Source: an uncultured Burkholderiales bacterium (GTDB lineage: Bacteria > Pseudomonadota > Gammaproteobacteria > Burkholderiales > Burkholderiaceae_E). Taken from it: a stretch of DNA of 16,440 bases. Position 1 is the stretch's first letter, and every line of letters starts with the position of its first letter. Positions 6,368-13,137 of this stretch are shown here, in pieces. The stretch covers positions 1 to 16,440 of the forward strand of contig CAIKZV010000733.1 of the NCBI GenBank assembly GCA_903831925.1, written 5' to 3'. Under the pieces are notes generated by a model. That model saw only the letters and a list, made by a program, of their open reading frames with translations. It had not been told where the DNA came from and ran no database searches. A program made the translations under genes and the position numbers.

Positions 6368-7815
6368 GATTTCACCTCTCTGTTGACAGGCAGCGATCCG
6401 GCTGCACCGCCGGAAGACCAGCCGCCGATGATGCCGGAAAACATTCCGGCGCCGCCGCCCGCGCGAACGATGAGCAGTCCGCCCGGGCGAAATTTGTTTC
6501 GTGTCGTACCGGCGACCGACTCGGGATAGCCCTCGTCAATGCCCTTGACGCCGCGCACCAGGCTGTCGCCCGGTATCTCGCACAGCGTCATCAGTTCGTC
6601 GAGCAGCCGCTGTTTGCTCCAGCCGGCCTGCCTGAAGGTGCGCTCGTGCTCGGGGCAGACCACCAGCATCGCGTCGCAGGCGGGTGCGAGCTTGACGTTG
6701 TGGATTGCCTTGAGTGACTCGGCCATGCTGCGGGCCAGGCTCTCCGGAGTTCGCGATTTCTGATCGACGACGCCCTGAAGCCCGAATCCCGCAAAGACCG
6801 TGACGCTGGAGATGCCGCGCGCGAGCCCGAAGTCGGTCGACAGGGGCTCCCAGGACGAGCCTTCCTCATCTTCTGCAAAACAGTAGGTGTATTTCCCGGG
6901 ATTGCCCAGGGTGGCTCGATCGACTTCCTGGGGCCGCCCGCCGCCGACGTTGCGGATGATCAGCTGCACGGCCCGGCCGATCGTGGCATTCGCGCGGTTG
7001 CCCTGGCCAAGCGCATTGCCACGGGCATTCATCGATATCTGGCGGCGTATCGGACCATTCACGACCAGCACAGGCCCGACGAACATCGTGGTGGCCAGCA
7101 CGCCGTGCATGGCAAAGGCCGGGTCAAGCACCGCCTCGACTGCCGCGAGCACAACCGGCAGATATTCAGGCTTGCAGCCTGCCATGACTGCGTTGATCGC
7201 GACCTTTTCAACCGTCAGTGGCACCAGATTGGGCGGGCAAAGGCCGATGACTTCTTTGGGATCGCGCAGAGTGCCGGCGAGCATGCGCAGCACTCGACGC
7301 TGAGTCGGAGGCACGACTGGCAATCCGTCGGTCCATCCACGTTCGTAGATCGCCTCGATCTCGTCCTCGTCCTCACCGAATTCGACTTTCCGAGCGCTCA
7401 GTCCGGTCTGCTCAAAGCGGATCAGCAGATCTTCGAGATTGGCCGGCTCGACATTCAGCGCGCCGCATCCCGGGCGCATCGCAGGCAGATCGATGCCGAG
7501 CTTGTCCTGCCCGCTCACCCGTTCCCATTCGGCGCGATCCCAGCCATAGGTGCGGGCGATTTCGCGCCCGCCTTCGCGCCGGATCAGGGTCGGGACGATG
7601 TCGATGGCCAAGGCATGCGAGACATTCAGCGCACTGTCGTTGACGGGTTGCGCAATCGACTCGGGAAAGGCCGGGTCGTCCTGGGTAAAAACGGTCAACC
7701 CGGTGCGTGCGGCGAGTTCGGCCAGGACCGGTTCGGTCAGGACGCAGGTGGGGCAATCGCGCTTGACGACGGCAATCAACCCGTCGGCGGGGAGCGTCAG
7801 ATCCGGCATGCTCAT
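6364..7815 (-). CDS. Thioredoxin-like protein with large uncharacterised C-terminal domain, UGSC partner
   Basis: This 483-residue protein has two parts. Residues about 12-115 look like a thioredoxin fold: a beta strand, then C21-P-T-C24, and later IVP75TLI, where a cis-proline is expected. The rest begins at GWTDGLPVVPP (160-170). It contains conserved-looking Gly/Asn-rich stretches (ISMNARGNALGQGNRANATIG at about 260-280) and scattered cysteines (193, 214, 312, 380, 387, 412), and ends in a Gly-rich tail. I do not recognise a named enzyme fold there. The CxxC suggests it delivers or accepts electrons, perhaps to the selenol of the UGSC protein encoded by the overlapping next gene (ATGA at 6364-6367). 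ATG 7815 is chosen because AGGAGA lies 5 bases upstream; ATG 7809 is an alternative. It starts 19 bases after the yghU stop. No signal peptide is visible, so it is likely cytoplasmic. Confidence 0.85.
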   Translation of the reverse strand: MSMPDLTLPADGLIAVVKRDCPTCVLTEPVLAELAARTGLTVFTQDDPAFPESIAQPVNDSALNVSHALAIDIVPTLIRREGGREIARTYGWDRAEWERVSGQDKLGIDLPAMRPGCGALNVEPANLEDLLIRFEQTGLSARKVEFGEDEDEIEAIYERGWTDGLPVVPPTQRRVLRMLAGTLRDPKEVIGLCPPNLVPLTVEKVAINAVMAGCKPEYLPVVLAAVEAVLDPAFAMHGVLATTMFVGPVLVVNGPIRRQISMNARGNALGQGNRANATIGRAVQLIIRNVGGGRPQEVDRATLGNPGKYTYCFAEDEEGSSWEPLSTDFGLARGISSVTVFAGFGLQGVVDQKSRTPESLARSMAESLKAIHNVKLAPACDAMLVVCPEHERTFRQAGWSKQRLLDELMTLCEIPGDSLVRGVKGIDEGYPESVAGTTRNKFRPGGLLIVRAGGGAGMFSGIIGGWSSGGAAGSLPVNREVKS

Positions 7816-7834
7816 CAGGTCTCCTGGGAACGGC

Positions 7835-8704
7835 TCAGCGCGGTGCGAGCTTGTCCTGCGTTTTGGTGTCGAAGTCGCTCGCGTCATGGCGCTCGTGAAG
7901 CTGGCTCGCCGGATCGCCCATCAGGCGGTTGACCATGCGTCCGCGTTTGACCGCAGGGCGCAGTGCGATCTGATCGGTCCAGCGCTGGACATGCTTGTAC
8001 TCCTGGACCTGCAGGAATTCGCCGCCGCCATACAGCAGACCCTTGGCCAGCGCGCCATACCAGGGCCAGATCGAGATGTCGGCGATTGAATAGTCCTGAC
8101 CGGCCATGTATTCGCTGGTAGCCAGATGCCGGTCGAGCACATCAAGCTGTCGTTTGACTTCCATGGCAAACCGATCGATGGCGTATTCGATTTTTGTCGG
8201 CGCATAGGCATAGAAGTGCCCGAAGCCGCCGCCAAGATAAGGCGCACTGCCCATCTGCCAGAAGAGCCACGACAGGCAAGCGGCTCGCGCTTGTCCTTGC
8301 GCCGGCAGCATCACGCCGAATTTCTCGGCCAGATGCAGCAAGATCGCACCCGACTCGAAGACGTTGATCGGCGTCGAGCCGCTACGATCGACTAATGCCG
8401 GGATTTTCGAATTGGGATTGGCGTCGACGAAACCGCTGCCGAACTGCTCGCCTTCGCTGATGCGGATCAGCCAGGCATCGTATTCGGCGCCGCTGTGGCC
8501 CAGGGCAAGCAACTCTTCGAGCATCACGGTGACCTTGACACCGTTGGGTGTCCCCAGCGAATAGAGCTGCATCGGGTGACGACCAATCGGCAGTTCCTTA
8601 TCCTGCGTCGGCCCCGCGATCGGCCGATTGATATTGGCGAAGCGCCCACCGCTGGCCTTGTTCCAGGTCCAGATCTTGGGGGGGGTATAGGCCGCATCGG
8701 TCAT
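7835..8704 (-). CDS. yghU: YghU-type glutathione transferase / disulfide reductase
   Basis: This 289-residue protein is very close along its length to E. coli YghU, which binds two glutathione molecules and has disulfide-bond reductase activity. Matching stretches are the N-terminal IWTWNKASGGRFANINRP (11-28), LYSLGTPNGVKVTVMLEELLALG (48-70), NPNSKIPAL, FESGAILLHLAEKFG, GGGFGHFYAYAPTKIEYAI and the C-terminal QLHERHDASDFDT. The glutathione-contact regions (FANINRP and LGTPNG) are intact. ATG 8704 begins MTDAAYTPPK, as in YghU; a frame extending to 8794 adds a non-homologous leader. It appears to be the first gene of the operon yghU, thioredoxin-like, UGSC, dehydrogenase. It is divergent from another glutathione transferase. 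A role in glutathione-dependent thiol chemistry for the operon is inferred. Confidence 0.94.
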   Translation of the reverse strand: MTDAAYTPPKIWTWNKASGGRFANINRPIAGPTQDKELPIGRHPMQLYSLGTPNGVKVTVMLEELLALGHSGAEYDAWLIRISEGEQFGSGFVDANPNSKIPALVDRSGSTPINVFESGAILLHLAEKFGVMLPAQGQARAACLSWLFWQMGSAPYLGGGFGHFYAYAPTKIEYAIDRFAMEVKRQLDVLDRHLATSEYMAGQDYSIADISIWPWYGALAKGLLYGGGEFLQVQEYKHVQRWTDQIALRPAVKRGRMVNRLMGDPASQLHERHDASDFDTKTQDKLAPR

Positions 8705-8765
8705 GTCGTCAAAGCTCCAGGCGTTATTCGGATGATCACGCAGCGAAGGGTGCGTGTTTCGGGAG

Positions 8766-8802
8766 AAGATAGCGAACCCGCGCGGGCAAGTCACTTGACT
8801 TG
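8766..8802 (-). promoter_or_regulatory. Candidate promoter and inverted repeat upstream of yghU
   Basis: A perfect 7-bp inverted repeat CAAGTCA-CT-TGACTTG lies at 8787-8802, in the 153-base gap between divergent yghU and the plus-strand glutathione transferase. On the minus strand, GTGACT (8794-8789, inside the repeat) is separated by 17 bases from TATCTT (8771-8766), a reasonable sigma-70 pair. A factor bound at the repeat would cover the -35 element. The CCCGCGCGGG palindrome at 8777-8786 sits in the spacer. Called by eye. Confidence 0.4.
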
Positions 8803-8857
8803 TTCAGACGCGATCCGCTTTTGAGAAATTCGACCAACCGCCATGCAAGGGAGCGCC

Positions 8858-9523
8858 ATGATCGTTGTCCACACCACCGAACTCGAGTATCCCTGGGGGA
8901 CTTTGCGCTCGACGAATGCCAGCAAGGTCAAGGTCATGCTGGAGGAAAAGGGACTGTCCTATCGCGTCGAGCGGATGCGACCTGGCGATCTCTGGAAGAA
9001 GCCCCCTGAATTTCTGGCCAAGCATCCTCTGGGCAAGGTGCCCTATATCGAGGATGGTGATCGTCTCATCTATGACTCGACCGTCATCAACGAATATCTT
9101 GAGGAACACTATTCGGTCCCGCGTCTGATGCCGGTTGCGCCGGTTGATCGCGCCGCCGTGCGCATGTTCGAGAACTATTGCGATGAGGCGATACTGGTCG
9201 GGGATCTGCCTGGGCTGTGGATGCCTTACTGGTCGCCGCCCGAAAAGCGTGATCTCGAGCGCATGGAAAAAAGCCGGGCCGCACTGCGCAATCGGGCATT
9301 ACCGTTTATCGAGCGAAGCATCGGCGAGAAGGAATATCTCTGCGGCGACTTCACATTGGCCGATGTCGGCTATATGTGCCTGGCAATGGCTCTGCAGGTT
9401 GATGCCTTTGATCTTGGCGCGTTTCCAAGAACAGCGGCCTATCTCGATCGCTTGCGTGCGCGACCGAGCTATCGCGCCATCAGCCCCGAGACCTCGCTTG
9501 CCGAGTCGGCAGGGCGGACTTAG
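8858..9523 (+). CDS. Glutathione S-transferase family protein
   Basis: This 221-residue soluble protein has the GST layout. The N-terminal thioredoxin-like domain (about 3-80) contains STNASKVKVMLEEKGLSYRVE, HPLGKVPYIEDGD with the cis-Pro, and YDSTVINEYLEE, the glutathione-binding Glu/Asp-Ser region (DST here). The C-terminal helical domain contains KEYLCGDFTLADVGY, the N-capping box. The subclass and substrate cannot be fixed by eye. ATG 8858 is preferred to ATG 8843, which lies five codons upstream, because AAGGGAG lies just before it. It is divergent from yghU across a shared regulatory gap and converges with the tetR gene, whose stop is 7 bases away. It may belong with the same thiol-dependent pathway as the yghU operon. 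Confidence 0.9.
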   Translation: MIVVHTTELEYPWGTLRSTNASKVKVMLEEKGLSYRVERMRPGDLWKKPPEFLAKHPLGKVPYIEDGDRLIYDSTVINEYLEEHYSVPRLMPVAPVDRAAVRMFENYCDEAILVGDLPGLWMPYWSPPEKRDLERMEKSRAALRNRALPFIERSIGEKEYLCGDFTLADVGYMCLAMALQVDAFDLGAFPRTAAYLDRLRARPSYRAISPETSLAESAGRT

Positions 9524-9530
9524 TCGACCC

Positions 9531-10097
9531 TTAGTCAAGTTTGAGCCCGCCGGCCTTGAGCAACAGTCGGGCTGCCTGTCTGGCCGCCACCGCAGCCTGC
9601 GGGTCTGAGCCGCGCACCATCGAATTCGTGATCGCGCCCTCGACCAGCAGCATCATCTGGTAAGCCAGCCCCGCCGGGTCATGGGCACCGAGGTCGCGCA
9701 GCCGTTCTTCGAACCAGGCGTGCCTGCCGAGCTTGATCGATTTGACGACCGCGACGACCGGGTGTGTTCGATCGCCTCCAAATTCGGCCGCTGCGTTCAC
9801 GAAGGGGCAGCCCCGAAAACGGCGGTGACGAAAGGCCTGCTCGAGCGTATCGAAAACGCCCATGATCTGCTCGAGCGGTGGTTCATTCGATGAGGCTGTG
9901 CGGGACGCACGCCTCAGCAGATAGGCAGTGACCAGTTCATCCTTGGACGGATAGTGCTTGTAGAGCGTGCGTTTGCTGACAGCGGCTGCGCGTGCCAGCT
10001 CATCGACGCCCACCGCCTGGATGCCTTTGCTGTAAAACAGTTTGTCGGCCGAAGCGAGAATTCGCTCGCTCACGGTGCCGGAGATGCTTGGCTGCAT
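9531..10097 (-). CDS. TetR-family transcriptional repressor
   Basis: This 188-residue regulator has the TetR N-terminal DNA-binding domain: SERILASADKLFYSKGIQAVGVDELARAAAVS with the recognition helix region KRTLYKHYPSKDELVTAYL at about 42-60. A variable ligand-binding domain follows. Its start ATG lies 5 bases after the stop of the upstream MFS gene on the same strand, so the two are almost certainly co-transcribed. No strong Shine-Dalgarno is seen, consistent with coupling. A local autoregulatory circuit is likely, with the 22-bp palindrome upstream of the MFS gene (11359-11380) as the best operator candidate. The ligand is unknown and is probably a substrate of the transporter or the divergent methyltransferase. 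Confidence 0.92.
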   Translation of the reverse strand: MQPSISGTVSERILASADKLFYSKGIQAVGVDELARAAAVSKRTLYKHYPSKDELVTAYLLRRASRTASSNEPPLEQIMGVFDTLEQAFRHRRFRGCPFVNAAAEFGGDRTHPVVAVVKSIKLGRHAWFEERLRDLGAHDPAGLAYQMMLLVEGAITNSMVRGSDPQAAVAARQAARLLLKAGGLKLD

Positions 10098-10102
10098 GGC
10101 CG

Positions 10103-11332
10103 TCAGGCTGGCGCTAATGTCGGTGGTTTGGGTGGGCGTGACAGGGCAAAGGCCATCTGGACCAGACCTGCGGCAAGGCCCAGCGAAACGCCGACCTGCA
10201 GAGCGAGTTGATAGGACCCCAGCGTGTCATAGGCAAGTCCCCCGCCGAAGGCACCGACGAAGCTGCCGATCTGGTGAGTCATGAAAGCGACGCCCCCCAG
10301 CATGGCCTGCCATCGCAGGCCAAAGGTTTCGCCGATATAGCCTGCCACCAGAGGTCCGACGCCCAACCACAGAAATCCCATGATCGCAGCAAAAATCAGG
10401 GTGTTGGCGGGTGTGGCAGCCGACAGGAAGTACCAGGCGATGCCGAGTGATCGCAGGGTATAGATGCCACCCAGCAACAGCAGCTTGTTGTATCGGCCAC
10501 CGGCCCAGCCGAAAAACAGGCTGCCCAGAACGTTGAATCCGCCGATCACGCCGAGCGCCTGGGCGCTGAGCATCGGATCGAGCCCGCAGTTGTCGAGATA
10601 GGAAGGCAGGTGAGTAGTGAGAAAGACCAACTGCATGCCGCACACAAAGTAGGCCAGCGTCATGATCGCAAAGGGCGGATGTTTCAACGCACGCAAGGCC
10701 ACGACATGGGCACGGGTCTCGGTATCGCCGGCGACCTTTGGCGGCAAGGGCAGGGCATCGACTTTGCCGGCAAACCAGGCGGCCGGAACGATGGCCAAGG
10801 CCATCACGACGAAGCCAGCCAGTCCGATTCGCCAGCCGTATTCCTGCGACAGCGCCTGACCGATTGGTGCGGCGATCAGTGCGCCAATCGAGCCTGCTGC
10901 CGAGACCACGCCGAGCACCGTGCTGCGAATGGCGGCAGAAACCGGCCGTGCAGCCACTGCCATGGCAATGGCAGAACCGTTGCAGGCCATTGACGCACCG
11001 ATCGCGATACCGGCCCCGAGCGTCACGCCAAGCATTCCCTGGGCGGTCGCCAGCAGCATCATGCCAAGGACATAGAGCAGGCCACCCGACACCATGAGAG
11101 GGCGATAGCCGATCCGCACAACCCAGGCTCCGGTGAGCGGCTGCAGAAATCCCCACACCAGGTTTTGCACCGCGATGGCCAGCGTGAATTGCGAAACCGA
11201 TATCCCCACATCGCGGGTGAGCGCGGGCATGAAGACACCCAGACTCTGGCGCAGCCCCAGACTCATGGTGAGCATCACCGATGCGCCGATCAGGATCGGC
11301 AAAACAGGGCGCAAGGCGCGAAGGTCAGACAT
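10103..11332 (-). CDS. MFS transporter (12-TM, OFA/monocarboxylate-like)
   Basis: This 409-residue inner-membrane carrier has about twelve hydrophobic helices in two halves, split by a cytoplasmic loop near 190-225 (KVDALPLPPKVAGDTETRAHVVALRALK). The N-terminal part, with LRQSLGVFMPALTRDVGISVSQFTLAIA, resembles bacterial MFS carriers of the oxalate/formate and monocarboxylate type. This is only a broad resemblance, and drug efflux is possible given the TetR partner. ATG 11332 has AGGAG 6 bases upstream; a frame from 11353 would run into the operator. It is the first gene of the MFS-tetR pair and is divergent from the methyltransferase. Confidence 0.9.
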   Translation of the reverse strand: MSDLRALRPVLPILIGASVMLTMSLGLRQSLGVFMPALTRDVGISVSQFTLAIAVQNLVWGFLQPLTGAWVVRIGYRPLMVSGGLLYVLGMMLLATAQGMLGVTLGAGIAIGASMACNGSAIAMAVAARPVSAAIRSTVLGVVSAAGSIGALIAAPIGQALSQEYGWRIGLAGFVVMALAIVPAAWFAGKVDALPLPPKVAGDTETRAHVVALRALKHPPFAIMTLAYFVCGMQLVFLTTHLPSYLDNCGLDPMLSAQALGVIGGFNVLGSLFFGWAGGRYNKLLLLGGIYTLRSLGIAWYFLSAATPANTLIFAAIMGFLWLGVGPLVAGYIGETFGLRWQAMLGGVAFMTHQIGSFVGAFGGGLAYDTLGSYQLALQVGVSLGLAAGLVQMAFALSRPPKPPTLAPA

Positions 11333-11358
11333 CGGTACTCCTGTGGGTTTCACCGCGA

Positions 11359-11380
11359 ATGTATACCGATCAGTTTACAT
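11359..11380. promoter_or_regulatory. TetR-type operator candidate
   Basis: A 22-base imperfect palindrome has outer arms ATGTATAC (11359-11366) and GTTTACAT (11373-11380) around CGATCA; 18 of 22 positions match their reverse complement. The core pattern TA-AC-GATC-GT-TA is typical of TetR-family operators. It lies 26 bases upstream of the MFS start and 43 bases upstream of the methyltransferase start, between divergent units. TATACA on the minus strand, within the left arm, could be the -10 of the MFS-tetR promoter. Confidence 0.6.
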
Positions 11381-11423
11381 CGCTGATCGACATCGCGATC
11401 CCGCTTTCGAGCACAATGTGCCG

Positions 11424-12446
11424 ATGTCACCAACCCGAAAGCCCGATGTCTGCCAGCCCACCGGAACCGCCGAGTTGCCGATGCTGGATGTCTATATGCC
11501 CATGATGAAGTCGGCGGCAATTGTCTCGGCCGCTCGCATGGGTCTTTTTGAAGCGCTGGCTGGCGGCGCGCTCGAGGCAGATGAACTGGCCGGGCGTCTT
11601 GCTGCCGATGCACAGGGCACGCGCACGCTGGCGGACTTTCTGGTCGCACTCGGCTATCTGACGAAGTCGGCCACGCGTTATGCCAACACCGACAGCACGC
11701 AACGCTGGTTCACCCGCGCGGGGCAGATCGACTACACGCCGGGCGCTCTGTGGACTCACGAGGCCTGGTCGATGATGGGGGATCTGTCGAGTGCCGTGGT
11801 GGCCGGTACACCGCAGCGTTCGCTGTGGGACACGATGCGTGACAAGCCGCATCTTGGCCCGCTTTTTTCTCGCTATATGCAGGCATTTGCACAGGATCTG
11901 GGCCCCGACCTGATCGCTCATGTTCCGGTCACCGATCGTCACGCGCGGCTGCTCGATCTCGGCGGATCTCACGGACTGCACTCGATCCGCTTCTGTCGCA
12001 CTTATGAGCGCTTGAATGCCGTGATCGTGGATATGCCCTCGGCGCTGACCGACACGGCGACCACGGTGGCGAATGAGGGCTTATCCGATCGCATCCGCCT
12101 GCATCCGGCGAACCTGCTTGATCTGGATTGGGTTCAACCCTGCGATATCGTCCTCTACCTGTCAGTCGGCCATAACCAGCATGAGGTCGACAACCGGCGC
12201 GTGCTCGGTGAAATCGCCCGAATGATGCGACCTGGTGGATTGCTGGTTATTCACGACTATCTCGCCGAAGATCCGCTGAACGCCTTCCATGCGGCATTTC
12301 GATTGACGCTGCTTTACGAGACCGGAACCCGAACCTACAGCGAAGAGGAATACCGGGGTTGGCTGCGCGAGGCGGGATTTTCTGCGGTCTCGCGAATCGA
12401 TCTGAATCCGCTCGAAAAAGGCTCGCTGCTTCTGGCCTATCGTTGA
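11424..12446 (+). CDS. SAM-dependent O-methyltransferase-like protein
   Basis: This 340-residue class I methyltransferase has an N-terminal helical dimerisation domain (about 20-110, with SAAIVSAARMGLFEALAGG and ADELAGRLA) and a Rossmann domain. SAM motif I, LLDLGGSHGLH, is at 176-186. Acidic motif II, VIVDMPSA, has Asp203. RIRLHPANLLD lies at 224-233, followed by IVLYLSVGHNQ and the post-motif MMRPGGLLVIHDYL. This layout matches the acetylserotonin/hydroxyneurosporene O-methyltransferase group. The acceptor is unknown. ATG 11424 is chosen to clear the operator; GTG 11418 and ATG 11481 are alternatives, as no strong Shine-Dalgarno is present. It is divergent from MFS-tetR across the operator, so TetR control is plausible. 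It converges with the third GST, 28 bases away. Confidence 0.88.
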   Translation: MSPTRKPDVCQPTGTAELPMLDVYMPMMKSAAIVSAARMGLFEALAGGALEADELAGRLAADAQGTRTLADFLVALGYLTKSATRYANTDSTQRWFTRAGQIDYTPGALWTHEAWSMMGDLSSAVVAGTPQRSLWDTMRDKPHLGPLFSRYMQAFAQDLGPDLIAHVPVTDRHARLLDLGGSHGLHSIRFCRTYERLNAVIVDMPSALTDTATTVANEGLSDRIRLHPANLLDLDWVQPCDIVLYLSVGHNQHEVDNRRVLGEIARMMRPGGLLVIHDYLAEDPLNAFHAAFRLTLLYETGTRTYSEEEYRGWLREAGFSAVSRIDLNPLEKGSLLLAYR

Positions 12447-12474
12447 GCAGGCCGGGCCGCAGCGTCAGGTCGAC

Positions 12475-13137
12475 TCAGGGCTTTCGAACGGGAGTATTTC
12501 GCAGCACGGCCTTCTGATAGGCGTCGCGCGCGGTGAGTGTCCGGTTGTAGGCGAGTGCGAGATCCGAGACCGGTACCTGGTAGCGCACCGCCCAGGTGAG
12601 GCAACTCGACAGCAGGATGTCGGCGGCACCGAATCGATCGCCCAGAATGAACGGACGTCCATCCGACAGCGCCCGCTCGACGGTGCGCATCTGTTTTTGA
12701 AAATAGTCAGCGGCCGCCTTGTTGGCGGTCGGTGCTTCGCCATAGATCTCGCTCAGATCCTGATGTCTGCGCATGACATAGAGCGATGTGGCGTCGAGTT
12801 CGCTGACGATAAAAAAGCACCATTCGAGGCAGATCGCGCGTTGCCGAGCGTCGGTTGGCATCAGTCGGTTGCTGTCGTTTGCATAGGCATCGGACAGATA
12901 GGCGACGATCGCCGCGCTTTCGGTGATCACCAGTCCCTGGTCCTGCAGCAAGGGGATCTTCTGGCGGGCGGTCAGCGCGGTGTATTCCTCGGTCAGGGTT
13001 TCACCGGTGCGCGGCAGGATCGGTTTGACGTCGTAGGTCAGACCCAGTTCATGCAAGGCCCAATGCGGCCGAATGGTCCGGCTGGTTCCAGCGCCCCAGA
13101 GGGTCCTGCCGGTCTTGGCCTCGACTGACTCGTTCAT
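12475..13137 (-). CDS. Glutathione S-transferase family protein
   Basis: This 220-residue GST has an N-terminal thioredoxin-like domain: WGAGTSRTIRPHWALHELGLTYDV (14-37), where Ser/Thr near 18-21 could activate glutathione, then ARQKIPLLQDQGLVITESAAIVAYLSD, with the cis-Pro and the E-S pair that binds glutathione. A helical C-terminal domain contains RPFILGDRFGAADILLSSCL. The reaction is not known. Its ATG overlaps the stop of the CoA-transferase gene (ATGA at 13134-13137), so the two are translationally coupled and probably act in one pathway. It is the last gene of the cydA-cydB-CoA-transferase unit. Confidence 0.9.
   Translation of the reverse strand: MNESVEAKTGRTLWGAGTSRTIRPHWALHELGLTYDVKPILPRTGETLTEEYTALTARQKIPLLQDQGLVITESAAIVAYLSDAYANDSNRLMPTDARQRAICLEWCFFIVSELDATSLYVMRRHQDLSEIYGEAPTANKAAADYFQKQMRTVERALSDGRPFILGDRFGAADILLSSCLTWAVRYQVPVSDLALAYNRTLTARDAYQKAVLRNTPVRKP

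Noticed and set aside
11133..11423. An N-terminal extension of the methyltransferase to 11133
   Set aside because: It would cross the TetR-type palindrome and the start of the divergent MFS gene, and the added residues are not family-like.
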